A stretch of DNA of 64,000 nt from an uncultured Gammaproteobacteria bacterium (GTDB lineage: Bacteria > Pseudomonadota > Gammaproteobacteria > HK1). Made by a program: the position numbers and the translations under genes. Location of the stretch: contig CAMYJH010000006.1 in the NCBI GenBank assembly GCA_947258715.1, forward strand, positions 62,001-126,000. The letters run 5' to 3'. The notes beneath the pieces were generated by a model. That model had not been told where the DNA came from and did not search any database. It was given only the letters and a program-made list of their open reading frames with translations. The stretch's first letter is position 1. The number at the start of each line of letters is the position of its first letter. Below are positions 17,126-26,679 of this stretch, in pieces.

Positions 17126-17500
17126 GTTGGTATCAGTCCATCGTTGTCGGGTTCTGGCGCGCCGAGCGCGGCCCACAAGAGTTTAGCGAAAGGTCGTGGA
17201 TGATTCGCGAGCGGGCCCTACTCCTCATCGTGATGCGTTATGGGCAGGCATAGAGTTCTGATTGACTTGCTCTTGACTTGGTATCCCCACATCTTGAGTT
17301 ACGCGTTGCCCCATCAATTGAATAATAACGCCCATTGTCTTTGCCGGCCGAATTAGACAAGACACTGGCACCCGGGGGCGATCCTACAGCGGACTTCACC
17401 CCGGTGCTTGTTAGCTATTACCTGCTACTTGTCGCGTATCAGGTGTCGGTCGTTACTTTTACTTCACTGGACTTCGCGCTGTCACGATTCTTCCCACCAC
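17126..17500. other. Intergenic stretch between moeA and the AEC pseudogene
   Basis: The 375 bp separate the divergent moeA and the decayed transporter gene. Open frames here show no family resemblance. The stretch probably contains the moeA promoter, but no clear element can be singled out. Confidence 0.4.
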
Positions 17501-18412
17501 ATGACCCGCCTGCTGATCGCGCTTTCACTGCTTTTCAGGCTCATCGTCCTAGGCAATGTGCTGGGGCGCATTCGGATCCCTGGCCATCGCCTCTGGCCGC
17601 TGGCAGAAAAAGGGATCCATTATCTGTTTCTTCCCGCGCTGCTGCTGGTAAGCTCGCCACCGCCGAGGTTGAGATCGGCGATGCGATGCCGATTTTTTCG
17701 GTGCTGGTCGCCGCGACGCTCACAGTGGCGGTGGTCTCCCACCTGCTGCCCCCCTGTTCCATTGGGACGGATCTGATTTTGAATCGGTATTTCAGGGCGC
17801 GGTGCGGTCCAACACTTATCTCGGCATTTCCGCTGCCTTCGCTGCTTACGGTGACCTCGGGCTGCAGCTTGCGGCCATTGCTATCGCTGCGCTGATTCCA
17901 TTGGGCAACGGGCTCAGTGTCATTGTCGTCGCCCGCGGCAGTCCCGCCCACGGCTCCAATTTAGGGCTAACCGCCGCCCTGATCAAAAACCCCATCGTTC
18001 TGGCCTGCGTGGCGGGTCTGATACTCAACGGGCTCAGTCTGAGCCTTCCCGCCTCGATTTTGACGAGCCTTGATACCCTGGGCAAAAATCGCCCTGCCCT
18101 TGGGACCGTTGGTGGTGGGTGCCGGACTTCGGATGCGCGCGGCTCTCCAGGCCAGAGCGCTGACCCTGGCGTCCAGGGCGCTCAAGCTGGGGGCCATGCC
18201 GACAGCTGCCTTCGCGTTCTACCTCGTCTCCGCAGTGATCGGCCCCCACGCGGTGGTGGCGGCGCTTTTCGCATCGCTACCGTCCAGCGGGATCGTCTTA
18301 TGTGCTGGCGAGTCAGATGGGCGGGGACGCCACGCTCATGGCCAGCGTCCTCGTCGTCCAGACGTTGCTCTGCTTCCTGGTGCTGCCTCTGCTGCTGCTG
18401 TTAATGGTTTAA
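17501..18412 (+). pseudogene. AEC (auxin efflux carrier) family transporter, multiply frameshifted
   Basis: Five segments in shifting frames reconstruct one AEC-family permease. They are MTRLLIALSLLFRLIVLGNVL (from 17501), VEIGDAMPIFSVLVAATLTVAV (about 17648), SNTYLGISAAFAAYGDLGLQL through ALIKNPIVLACVAGLILNG (about 17755 to 18080), then LPLGPLVVGAGLRMRA through FAFYLVSAVIGPHAVVAALF, and finally SSYVLASQMGGDATLMASV to the stop at 18412. The RSNTY and ALIKNP stretches match conserved AEC transport motifs. At least four frameshifts separate them, so no functional carrier can be made. Confidence 0.82.
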
Positions 18413-18428
18413 TGTCGAAAACAGCGCT

Positions 18429-18464
18429 GGGCACCGTATGAAGTGGTAACTGTAAACGGTGCCC
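18429..18464. promoter_or_regulatory. Inverted repeat upstream of hemH
   Basis: GGGCACCGT (18429-18437) and ACGGTGCCC (18456-18464) form a perfect 9-bp inverted repeat with an 18-bp loop, 45 bp before the hemH start. There is no T-run, so it is either an operator or a leader hairpin. No regulator can be named. Confidence 0.3.
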
Positions 18465-18508
18465 GGCAACGATCAGAAAATTGAAACAAAGTCCCTGACA
18501 CTCTGCTT

Positions 18509-19600
18509 ATGAAATACGAAGGTCAGATAGATTTCGCCCACGACGCGCCGCTGCGCGCCGGCGTTTTGATCACTAATCTCGGCACGCCGGACGCACCGGA
18601 AACCAAGGCCGTGAGACGTTATCTGGCCGAGTTTCTTTCCGATCCACGAGTGGTGGAGCGCCCGCGCTGGCTGTGGTTGCCGGTACTTTACGGTATTATC
18701 CTCAACCTTCGGCCGCGAAAATCCGCTGAAGCTTACGCCAAGATCTGGAGCGACGAGGGCTCGCCGCTATTGGCCATCTCGCGCCGGCTCACCAAAGCCG
18801 TCGCCGACGCTATCGAGCGGGAGCTCGGCACACCGATTCCGGTGGCGCTCGGAATGCGCTACGGCAATCCGTCCATCGAAAACGCGCTCAGTTACCTGCG
18901 GGACCGCGGCGCCAGCCGCATCGTGGCCCTGCCGCTCTACCCGCAGTACTCGGCAACCACCAGCGGCTCCACCTTCGATGCCATCGCCGGAGTCCTGCAG
19001 CGCTGGCGTTGGGTACCAGACCTTCGCTTCATTGCCCACTACCATGACGATGCCGGTTACATCGACGCGCTGGCTTCCAGCATTCGCGACTGGAGGGAGA
19101 AAAACGGTGCCGGGGAGAGATTGCTGCTTTCCTTTCACGGCATTCCACAGCGCTATTTTGACGCCGGCGATCCTTACCACTGCCATTGTCACAAGACGGC
19201 CCGGCTGCTCGCCAGCGCGCTCGATCTCGACAGCGAACGTATGGCGCTCAGCTTTCAGTCCCGCTTCGGCCCCGAAGCTTGGCTCAAGCCTTACACCGTC
19301 GAGACGCTGGACGCGTGGGCCAAGGCAGGTGTGCGCCGCGTGGACGTGGTCGCACCGGGCTTCGCCGCAGACTGCCTGGAAACCCTGGAAGAGATCGCGA
19401 TTCAATATGGCGATCGCTTCCGCGAGCACGGCGGGGAACTTCGCTATATCCCCGCCCTCAACGACGCGGCGGTGCACGTTACGGCGCTGTGCAAACGGCT
19501 GATCCAGGAGGGTGGCGAATGGTGGCGGAGCGAAGACGACAGCGAAGACGAAAGGATGTCGCGTCTCGAACGCGCGCGGGCGCTGGGCGCGATTCGTTGA
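18509..19600 (+). CDS. hemH: Ferrochelatase HemH
   Basis: The 363-residue enzyme inserts Fe2+ into protoporphyrin IX, the last step of heme b synthesis. Visible family regions are GVLITNLGTPDAPE at the start, LPLYPQYSATTSGSTFD, the active-site histidine motif LLSFHGIPQRYFDAGDPYHCHC, YTVETLDAWAKAGVRRVDVVAPGFAADCLETLEEI with the conserved glutamate, and a C-terminal tail of about 20 charged residues. The double Cys-His of HCHCHK is typical of proteobacterial enzymes. It is upstream of lptD in the same orientation but separated by 57 bp. Confidence 0.96.
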   Translation: MKYEGQIDFAHDAPLRAGVLITNLGTPDAPETKAVRRYLAEFLSDPRVVERPRWLWLPVLYGIILNLRPRKSAEAYAKIWSDEGSPLLAISRRLTKAVADAIERELGTPIPVALGMRYGNPSIENALSYLRDRGASRIVALPLYPQYSATTSGSTFDAIAGVLQRWRWVPDLRFIAHYHDDAGYIDALASSIRDWREKNGAGERLLLSFHGIPQRYFDAGDPYHCHCHKTARLLASALDLDSERMALSFQSRFGPEAWLKPYTVETLDAWAKAGVRRVDVVAPGFAADCLETLEEIAIQYGDRFREHGGELRYIPALNDAAVHVTALCKRLIQEGGEWWRSEDDSEDERMSRLERARALGAIR

Positions 19601-19657
19601 TGCCCAGGGAGGTTTCGTGCAAAGGTTCCGGACAGACCCGCGCCGAATCCCCGCTGA

Positions 19658-21886
19658 ATGAAAACGGACCGCCTTTCAGTCCGCCTGCTTTTCCTCGCGC
19701 CGTTAGTGGGAGCCGTGCTGACGGCAAATCATGAAGCGGGGGCGGCAGATGGGAAGGAGGCTTGGTCTCAGTGCGGTCCCGGCTGGGTGCTGCCCGAGCG
19801 CCCGGAAGTAGAACGCGACCCTGCCGATCCCGAATCCATCTTCGTCACCGCCGACAGCGCCGACATGGTAGACGGCGGCGTATCGGTACTCAGCGGCAAC
19901 GTGATCATCGACCGCGGCGGGGAGCAGATCGGCGCCGACAAGGTCAGCTACGACGAGCCGGGACAAATCATCGATGCCGAGGGCAACGTCCGTTACTGGA
20001 ACCAGGGCTTTCACGCCAGCGGCGACCGCGGCAGCATGTCACTGGAAAAAGACCAAAGCACTCTCGAAAACGCCAGCTTCATCGACCTACCCTCCCACGG
20101 CCGTGGCACGGCGGAACGAGTGGTGGTCACCGGAAAGGACCTGGTCAAAGCGCGCAAGGCAACCTACACCACCTGCAACCCGGGCAGCGCCGATTGGCTG
20201 CTGGCGGCGAGCCGCATCAAGCTCAACCGGACCACCGACGTCGGAACCGCCACCAACGTTTGGGTCAAGTTCAAAAAAATACCGGTTTTTTACAGCCCCT
20301 ATCTCACCTTTCCGATCAGCGACAAGCGCAAGTCCGGTTTTCTGGTGCCGAGTTTTCGCGTTTCCGAATCCACCGGTGTAGAAGCCACGGTGCCCTACTA
20401 CTTCAACATCGCGCCAAACTATGATGCGACCCTGGCACTGCGTCCTATGAGCGACCGCGGCGTCCAGTCTCAGGGCGAGTTTCGCTACCTCAAGAAATGG
20501 GGCCAGGGACTTTTAGGCATAGAGTATCTTCCCGATGACAGTAAGTTCGACGACGATCGCTCTGCTTTCCGATTTCATCACGCCGGGGAATTCCTGCCGA
20601 GATGGCGCGCCGACGCAAACTTCGACTGGGTCTCCGACGACGAGTACTTCGAGGATCTGGGCACCGATCTTGCCATCAGCAGCCAGAGCTTTCTTGAGCG
20701 CCACGCCGATCTCACCTATGGCGGCGATGCCTTCTGGGCGCGCGCTAGGGCGCAGGGCTACCAGACTATCGACGACACCGTAGCGCCTGACAGCCGGCCT
20801 TACGAGCGACTGCCGCAGCTCTATGCCGCCACTTCATTAAGGGAACGCAACCGGCAACTCAATCTAGCCGCCTTCGCCGAAGCGGTGTATTTCGAGCGAG
20901 ACGCCAGCGTCACCGGCAGGCGCCTGGACCTGCGCCCTTCGCTTTCATATCCCTACCGCACTGCCGGCACCTTCCTGGTTCCAAGCGCCTCGCTTCGTTA
21001 CACCTATTACAAACTCGACGGCGTCACTGCCGGAGCCGATGAAGAACCCGATCGCCTAATTCCGACTTTTTCCCTCGACAGCGGACTGTTGTTTGAACGC
21101 TCTCTCAATATCGGCGACGGATCGTTCATCCAAACCCTGGAGCCGCGGGCCTTTTACCTCTTTGTGCCCTTTGACCAGCAGGACGATTTGCCTGTGTTCG
21201 ACACCGGCGAGTACACCTTCACCTTCGCGCAGCTGTTCCGCGAAGATCGTTTCTCCGGCGCCGATCGGGTGGGCGACGCCAATCAGCTGTCCCTGGCTCT
21301 AACCTCGCGACTGCTTTCCGCCAGCGGTGAAGAGATCGTCCGCGGCAGCATTGGACAGATCCGTTTCTTTCGTGACCGCAAGGTGACGCTGCCTGGCGAG
21401 CCGCGGGGGACGCAGGACGGCTCCGATCTGGCAGCGGAGGTGGCAGCCAACTTCGCCCGGCGCTGGCGCGTGCTCGGCGCCGTTCTGTGGAACCCCAGTG
21501 ATGAGCAGACCAATCGCAGCACCGTGTCGCTGCGCTACCAGCCCGATGAGCGGCGGGTTATCAACCTCGAGTACCGCTTCATCCGCGATCTGCTCGAGCA
21601 GACGGATGTCTCCTTCGCCTGGCCGCTTGCCCAAAACTGGCGCGCGGTGGGGCGCTTCAACTACTCGCTGGAAGATAACACCACCGTGGGAACCTTGGCC
21701 GGCATCGAGTACGAGAGCTGCTGCTGGGGCCTTCGGCTGGTCGGCCGGCGCTACCTGACCAACAGCCAGGGCGAGCATTCCAACGCCATCTTTCTCCAGC
21801 TCGAACTCAAAGGACTGGCCGGGCTGGGCACCGCCTCCTCGGGGCTCCTGGAGCGGAGCATCCCTGGCTACCGCAACGAGTTCTGA
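19658..21886 (+). CDS. lptD: LPS-assembly protein LptD
   Basis: LptD is the outer-membrane beta-barrel that, with LptE, inserts lipopolysaccharide into the outer leaflet. The 742-residue protein has a signal peptide (SVRLLFLAPLVGAVLTA), an N-terminal OstA/LptA-like jellyroll (about residues 50-170: ITADSADMVDGG-type strands, IGADKVSYDEPGQIIDAEGNV) and a C-terminal barrel. The cysteines that form the two interdomain disulfides in E. coli LptD have counterparts here: Cys39, Cys173 and the pair Cys688-Cys689 (ESCCWGLRL). DsbB encoded at 49 kb is part of the pathway that makes such bonds. It is upstream of surA, the chaperone for this barrel. Confidence 0.95.
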   Translation: MKTDRLSVRLLFLAPLVGAVLTANHEAGAADGKEAWSQCGPGWVLPERPEVERDPADPESIFVTADSADMVDGGVSVLSGNVIIDRGGEQIGADKVSYDEPGQIIDAEGNVRYWNQGFHASGDRGSMSLEKDQSTLENASFIDLPSHGRGTAERVVVTGKDLVKARKATYTTCNPGSADWLLAASRIKLNRTTDVGTATNVWVKFKKIPVFYSPYLTFPISDKRKSGFLVPSFRVSESTGVEATVPYYFNIAPNYDATLALRPMSDRGVQSQGEFRYLKKWGQGLLGIEYLPDDSKFDDDRSAFRFHHAGEFLPRWRADANFDWVSDDEYFEDLGTDLAISSQSFLERHADLTYGGDAFWARARAQGYQTIDDTVAPDSRPYERLPQLYAATSLRERNRQLNLAAFAEAVYFERDASVTGRRLDLRPSLSYPYRTAGTFLVPSASLRYTYYKLDGVTAGADEEPDRLIPTFSLDSGLLFERSLNIGDGSFIQTLEPRAFYLFVPFDQQDDLPVFDTGEYTFTFAQLFREDRFSGADRVGDANQLSLALTSRLLSASGEEIVRGSIGQIRFFRDRKVTLPGEPRGTQDGSDLAAEVAANFARRWRVLGAVLWNPSDEQTNRSTVSLRYQPDERRVINLEYRFIRDLLEQTDVSFAWPLAQNWRAVGRFNYSLEDNTTVGTLAGIEYESCCWGLRLVGRRYLTNSQGEHSNAIFLQLELKGLAGLGTASSGLLERSIPGYRNEF

Positions 21887-22024
21887 CGCCGACGGCTCCG
21901 TTGGAGGCGCTTCGGTTAAGATTAAAAAAGTGTCACCATGACCTTTTCCCGCATCCTGATAAGATTGCGGCGACCCAAGCGCAGGGCCGCGCTGGGAGAA
22001 TATTCAGCCGCTTTGGTCTAAGAC

Positions 22025-23374
22025 ATGCGTTTTGCCTCGATCCTGATCGGCCGATTGAGCCCGCCCACGGCTCACGCTTTTTTCCTGCTCGCGACCTGTC
22101 TCGCTGCGGGTCCGCTGCCCGCCGCCGTCGCCCAGACCGCGCCGCCCATCATCGAGCTGGACCGCATCGTCGCCGTGGTTAACGACGACGTCATCGTGGA
22201 AAGCGAGCTCAAAGCCCGTGTGCGACTGGTCGAGGACCAGCTGCGTCAAAGCGGCACCGCGCCGCCGCCGAAAGACGTGCTAGGTAAGCAGGTACTGGAA
22301 CGGCTCATTCTGGAACGGCTGCAAATCCAAATTGCGGAGCGAGCCGGCATGCGGGTCACGGAAGAAACCTTGAACACGGCCGTAGAGCAGGTGGCGAAAC
22401 AAAATAATCTTAATGTGCCTCAATTCAAACAGATCCTCGAGCGGGACGGATTCGATTTCGCAAGGTTTCGCGAGGACATACGTAATGAGATTCTCATTTC
22501 GCGGCTGCAGCAGCGGCAGGTGCAGAATCGGATCGCGGTGACCGAGCGCGACATCGATAACTACATCGCCACGCTGGAGAAGCAGGGCACCGATGCCAGC
22601 GCCTATCGTCTCTCACACATTCTCGTCGCCGTCCCCGAAGCCGCTTCATCGGAGGCCATTGCCCAGGCGCGCCGCCAGGCGGAGCAGCTGGTCGACGAGC
22701 TTCGCAACGGGGCCGACTTTGCCAAGCTGGCGGTGGCAGAGAGCGATGGGCAACAAGCGCTTAAAGGTGGCGATCTCGGTTGGCGTAACGGCTCCGAGCT
22801 GCCCACTATCTTTGCCGACTTGGTGCCGAAAATGCGGAAAGGCGAGGTCAGTGACCCGATCAAGAGTTCCAGCGGATTTCACGTGATACAGATTGCTGAT
22901 GTGCGCGGCGATGCCGGCCGCCACGTGATCGTCCAAACCCGTGCCCGGCACATTCTGGTGCGCCCCGACGAAGTGACCTCGGACTCGGAGGCGGAGAACC
23001 GTCTGCAGCAGTTGTATATGCGCGTCGAGAACGGCGACGACTTCGAAGAGCTGGCGCGGGCGCATTCCGATGACCGCGGTTCGGCGCTTCAAGGCGGCGA
23101 TCTCGGTTGGGTCAATCCGGGCGATACCGTTCCCGACTTCGAACAGATGATGAACAAGGTCCCCGTCGGCGGCCTGAGCGAGCCTTTCAAGACCCGGTTC
23201 GGCTGGCACATCGTACAGGTGCTGGAGCGCCGCGAGTTCGACGACACGGAAAAGGTGAAGCGCGCCCGAGCCGCCGACCAACTCCGCCAGCGGAAAATGG
23301 ATGAGGAGCTGCAGAACTGGCTCCGGCAGATCCGCGACGAGGCCTACGTAGAGCTTCGGCTGGATGAAAGCTGA
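22025..23374 (+). CDS. surA: Periplasmic chaperone/peptidyl-prolyl isomerase SurA
   Basis: The 449-residue protein has a signal peptide (ending near AAVAQTA), the SurA N-terminal chaperone domain (LDRIVAVVNDDVIVESELKAR, LERLILERLQIQIAERAGMRV) and two parvulin domains. The first starts YRLSHILVAVP near residue 196 and contains GDLGWRNGSELP. The second starts TRARHILVRPDE and contains GGDLGWVNPGDTVPDFE. A short C-terminal helix follows. SurA escorts outer-membrane barrels, including LptD, across the periplasm. It follows lptD by 138 bp and is followed by rsmA rather than by pdxA, the usual neighbour. Confidence 0.95.
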   Translation: MRFASILIGRLSPPTAHAFFLLATCLAAGPLPAAVAQTAPPIIELDRIVAVVNDDVIVESELKARVRLVEDQLRQSGTAPPPKDVLGKQVLERLILERLQIQIAERAGMRVTEETLNTAVEQVAKQNNLNVPQFKQILERDGFDFARFREDIRNEILISRLQQRQVQNRIAVTERDIDNYIATLEKQGTDASAYRLSHILVAVPEAASSEAIAQARRQAEQLVDELRNGADFAKLAVAESDGQQALKGGDLGWRNGSELPTIFADLVPKMRKGEVSDPIKSSSGFHVIQIADVRGDAGRHVIVQTRARHILVRPDEVTSDSEAENRLQQLYMRVENGDDFEELARAHSDDRGSALQGGDLGWVNPGDTVPDFEQMMNKVPVGGLSEPFKTRFGWHIVQVLERREFDDTEKVKRARAADQLRQRKMDEELQNWLRQIRDEAYVELRLDES

Positions 23375-23434
23375 CCGCCCTTTGGCGGTGGCGATTTGTG
23401 CTCACGATCTTGCGGGCGAAGCGTGAGCGAGCCC

Positions 23435-24205
23435 ATGCATCGCGCCCGCCGGCGCTTCGGACAGCATTTCCTACACCAAACTGCCGTCATCGATCGCATC
23501 GTGCGCGCGGTGGCGATTAAACCCGGCGACGCCGTGGTGGAGATCGGGCCGGGTCTGGGCGCGCTCACTGACGCCCTGCTCGAGACCGCTGGCAGCCTCG
23601 ACGTGGTCGAGCTCGACCGCGACCTGGCGGCAAACCTTCAGGCACGCTTTGACCCAGTGACGGTACGCGTTCACCAGGCCGATGCGCTTAAGTTCGACTT
23701 CGAAGGTTTGCGCCGCGAGCGCGGCCGACTGAGGGTCGTGGGCAACCTGCCTTACAACATTTCCACCCCGATCTTGTTTCACCTGTTGGACGCCGGTTGC
23801 GCTATCCGAGACATGCATTTGATGCTTCAAAAGGAGGTGGTGGAGCGCATGGCCGCCTCGCCTGGCGGCCGGGACTACGGGCGGTTGAGCGTCATGGTCC
23901 AGTTCCGCTGCCAAGTGGAGGTGCTATTTTCCGTCGCGCCGGGTGCCTTCCGTCCACCGCCCAAGGTCCACTCGACGGTGGTGCGACTGGTCCCGTTGGA
24001 TGCGCCAGTGGTCCCGGTTTCGGACGTCCGCGATCTGGAGCGGGTGGTTTCGCTGGCCTTCGGCATGCGCCGCAAGATCCTACGCAACTCGTTGAAGTCC
24101 GTCCTCAGCGCGGCGGAGATCGAGGCCGCCGGCGTGGACCCAGGTGCGCGTGCGGAAACACTGGGACTGGCCGCATTTGCGGCCTTGGCCAATCGCGTGA
24201 GTTAG
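23435..24205 (+). CDS. rsmA: 16S rRNA dimethyladenosine transferase RsmA (KsgA)
   Basis: RsmA dimethylates two adjacent adenines near the 3' end of 16S rRNA. From ATG 23435 (about 256 residues) the motifs are ARRRFGQHFLHQ, the SAM motif VVEIGPGLGALTDALLE, VELDRDLAANL, HQADALKFDF and the catalytic NLPYNIS near residue 104. These are followed by LMLQKEVVERMAA and FRPPPKVHSTVVRL. The GTG at 23423 and a further upstream start at 23396 are in frame but not needed for the conserved N-terminus. It lies in the lptD-surA-rsmA run with about 60 bp between stop and start. Confidence 0.95.
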   Translation: MHRARRRFGQHFLHQTAVIDRIVRAVAIKPGDAVVEIGPGLGALTDALLETAGSLDVVELDRDLAANLQARFDPVTVRVHQADALKFDFEGLRRERGRLRVVGNLPYNISTPILFHLLDAGCAIRDMHLMLQKEVVERMAASPGGRDYGRLSVMVQFRCQVEVLFSVAPGAFRPPPKVHSTVVRLVPLDAPVVPVSDVRDLERVVSLAFGMRRKILRNSLKSVLSAAEIEAAGVDPGARAETLGLAAFAALANRVS

Positions 24206-24539
24206 CTGTCCGCCACGGGCTTGTGCACAAAATCTGTGGATAAGATTGTGGAAAAATTGGGGCCAAAGGCCTTTTCAGCGTGCCATGCAGCCTTGGGGTC
24301 CAAATCGGTCAAAAAATAGCCGGTAAGCGAAAGTTCCAATTAAAATCATTAGCTTATAGAAAATTTATAGTTTCACAGATTGTTCATCTTGGACCCAAGG
24401 TCCCGCCTGACAGAGCCGTCTGGCGCCATGTGTATAAACTCATCCTTCCTCTACTTAGGCGCGCGAATTGAGTCGGCTTTAAAGGAGTTCCGGCAGCCCG
24501 TTGAATTGTCCGGAATTTCCTTTCCTGATTAATTGCGTT
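24206..24539. other. AT-rich intergenic stretch with a perfect DnaA box
   Basis: The 334 bp between the convergent rsmA and aroE hold no supported gene. TGTGGATAA at 24235-24243 is a perfect DnaA box (the complement of TTATCCACA). A palindrome TTGTGCACAA lies just before it (24221-24230) and weaker TTGTGGAAA-like copies follow. The stretch from about 24320 to 24400 is unusually AT-rich for this genome. There is one strong box only, so this is not evidence for an origin. Confidence 0.45.
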
Positions 24540-25358
24540 CTAAAGCGATTCGCGAACGGCCTTGAGCACCGGCAGCGTCTCGGGGCGCGTTCCGCGCCAG
24601 ATGAAAAACGACTCTGCAGCCTGCTCCACCAGCATGCCCAGTCCGTCCGCGGCCAAACGTGCGCCGGCGGATTGGCCCCAGCGAACGAATGCCGTCGCTG
24701 TCGCCGCGTACATCATGTCGTAGACGACCGCGTCCCTGGCCAGAGCCGACTCCGGCACCGGCGGAACTTCGCCGCTCAATTCCGCCGAAGTGGCGTTGAT
24801 TACCAGATCGAAGGCGCTGCCTTCTAGGGCGTCGAAACCGGCGCTGCGTACCGTTCCCTGACCGCTGAAGGCGTGGCACAGCGACTCTGCTCGCGACACG
24901 GTGCGGTTGGCCACGACCAGCTCCGACGGTCCTTCGTCCAGCAGCGGTCCGAGTACGCCGCGCGCGGCTCCGCCAGCGCCTATGAGCAGCACCCGAAGTG
25001 AACGGATTTCGATCCCGAGGTTGGAAACCAGATCCCGCACCAATCCGACTCCGTCGGTGTTGTCCCCGCGTACACGCTCGTCGTCGAAGCTCAAGGTATT
25101 GACCGCGCCGGCCCGCCGCGCCCGATCGGAAACCGTTTGCGACCTGACAAAGGCCTCCTGCTTGAACGGCAGGGTGACATTGAGTCCCCGCCCGCCGCCT
25201 GCGCGGAAGGCTTCCACCGCCGCGGCGAATCCACCCGGCTGCACGTGAATGGCTTCGTACACGAGATCCTGCGAAGTCTGGGCAGCGAACTTCGCGTGGA
25301 TAAAGGGAGACTTACTATGGGCAACGGGATGGCCCACCACCCCGTAGCGGTCGGTCAT
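24540..25358 (-). CDS. aroE: Shikimate dehydrogenase AroE
   Basis: AroE reduces 3-dehydroshikimate to shikimate with NADPH. From ATG 25358 the protein is 272 residues. It has DRYGVVGHPVAHSKSPFIH with the substrate-binding serines, GLNVTLPFKQEAF with the catalytic lysine, NTLSFDDERVRGDNTDGVGLVRD with the catalytic aspartate, the Rossmann motif LLIGAGGAARG, VVANRTVSRAE for NADP phosphate binding, and DGLGMLVEQAAESFFIWRG at the C-terminus. The upstream start at 25382 only adds eight weakly conserved residues. It is 40 bp downstream of the cyclic-nucleotide/rhodanese gene. Confidence 0.95.
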   Translation of the reverse strand: MTDRYGVVGHPVAHSKSPFIHAKFAAQTSQDLVYEAIHVQPGGFAAAVEAFRAGGGRGLNVTLPFKQEAFVRSQTVSDRARRAGAVNTLSFDDERVRGDNTDGVGLVRDLVSNLGIEIRSLRVLLIGAGGAARGVLGPLLDEGPSELVVANRTVSRAESLCHAFSGQGTVRSAGFDALEGSAFDLVINATSAELSGEVPPVPESALARDAVVYDMMYAATATAFVRWGQSAGARLAADGLGMLVEQAAESFFIWRGTRPETLPVLKAVRESL

Positions 25359-25398
25359 GACTCGCTCGTCGCCTGTGCGCACCGGGACGAGATGGCGG

Positions 25399-26463
25399 CT
25401 AGTTCCCGCGGTGCATACTTTGGAGACCGCCCTTGAGCACGTAGCTTTCGAAGCCTTTCTCGCTCAGTAAATAGGCGGCAGCAGAACTTCTGCGTCCCGT
25501 TTCGCAATAGCAAATGTATGCCTTGCTCGGATCGAGGCTCGCGGATTTGAGGCGAAGCATGTACAGCGGCACATTCATGCTGCCTTTGATGCTGTTCGCC
25601 CGGTGCTCGCTGTCCATGCGCACGTCGAGCAGCACCGCGCCATTTCTGACCATCTCCTTCGCTTTGTCGACGTCCACGTCGTTCAGCATTGGCTCCTTGA
25701 GTAACCCCTCGAAGTCCTCTTTGGAAAGCTGCATCAGCAGTCCGTCGGTCTCGGCAACGACGGTGGCATTACGTTTTGTCTCTGTGAGCAAAGCCTCTTC
25801 TCCGAAGACGTCCCCGTCTTTGAGCTCGGCGAGGACGACGCTGGTGCCATTGGCGGACTCCCGAGCCACTTTGAACGCGCCGCGGCTGATGATGTAGTAG
25901 AAGTCCCCGGGATCGCCCTGATTTATGACGGTCTGACCCGCCTTTACAGGAAATTCTTTCAGCCGCATGAACATGGTCTGAATGTTCGCCGGCGGGATGC
26001 GTAGAAACGCTTTACTTTGCAGGATACGCGTCATCCAGTCGCCGCTGCCAGGAGAACTGTCTTGCTTATTGGGGGAGATGGCGCTCACCTCAATCCCGGA
26101 AAGCTGATCCCAGGTAAGAAGGACATCCAAAACATCGCTGTCGAAGCGGATGATGGTGGCACGGCTTTTCGCCTGCGCCGTGACCCGGCGCGGCTGTTGA
26201 TTGGCGACGGGGTGTCTGGCTTCCTTGGTGCCGCCGGTTATGCTGCCCTGCTTTCCATTCTCACCCAAAAGATCAACCTTACCGGACAGTAGGTAGATGG
26301 TCTTGCGATCGCGGTCGCCTTTCTTGAACAGCAGCTTTCCTGGGGCGATATTCTCCATCACCGCCTTGTTGGCAAGCTCATGAAAATTTTCCGCGTTGAG
26401 CGAAGCCGGTGGTACCAGGGTCTTCAGCACCGACTTGTCAACAAGTTTGGAGCCTGCAGGCAT
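25399..26463 (-). CDS. Double cyclic nucleotide-binding domain plus rhodanese protein
   Basis: The 354-residue protein combines two cNMP-binding folds and a rhodanese. The first (about residues 20-120) has IAPGKLLFKKGDRDRKTIYLLSGKVDLL. The second (about 150-255) is better conserved: VKAGQTVINQGDPGDFYYIISRGAFKV and GDVFGEEALLTETKRNATVVA, close to the phosphate-binding cassette. The rhodanese domain (about 260-350) has LLDVRMDSEHRANSIKGSMNVPL and the active cysteine Cys320 in YCETGRRS. No DNA-binding or kinase domain is present. It may link a nucleotide or redox signal to sulfur transfer, but no target is evident. Confidence 0.87.
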   Translation of the reverse strand: MPAGSKLVDKSVLKTLVPPASLNAENFHELANKAVMENIAPGKLLFKKGDRDRKTIYLLSGKVDLLGENGKQGSITGGTKEARHPVANQQPRRVTAQAKSRATIIRFDSDVLDVLLTWDQLSGIEVSAISPNKQDSSPGSGDWMTRILQSKAFLRIPPANIQTMFMRLKEFPVKAGQTVINQGDPGDFYYIISRGAFKVARESANGTSVVLAELKDGDVFGEEALLTETKRNATVVAETDGLLMQLSKEDFEGLLKEPMLNDVDVDKAKEMVRNGAVLLDVRMDSEHRANSIKGSMNVPLYMLRLKSASLDPSKAYICYCETGRRSSAAAYLLSEKGFESYVLKGGLQSMHRGN

Positions 26464-26679
26464 TCTCCACCTTTACTGGATATTGTTTTGCGAATCCGCT
26501 ACTTATATCGGATATTTTAAGCGGCGCCAGGTCTTATTTATAGCCCGTGAGTTGACCGTGATCACACTTCCCAATGTGTCTCCTGAACGGCCGGATACTT
26601 TGCGCAGGGCGGCTTGCCGCAGAAGGGCAGCAGGGCTAAGGTGCGGCGAAGCGCAAGCGCAAGAACTTATTTCACCATC

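Noticed and set aside
24206-24539. Replication origin
   Set aside because: Only one perfect DnaA box, no cluster and no origin-linked genes nearby.
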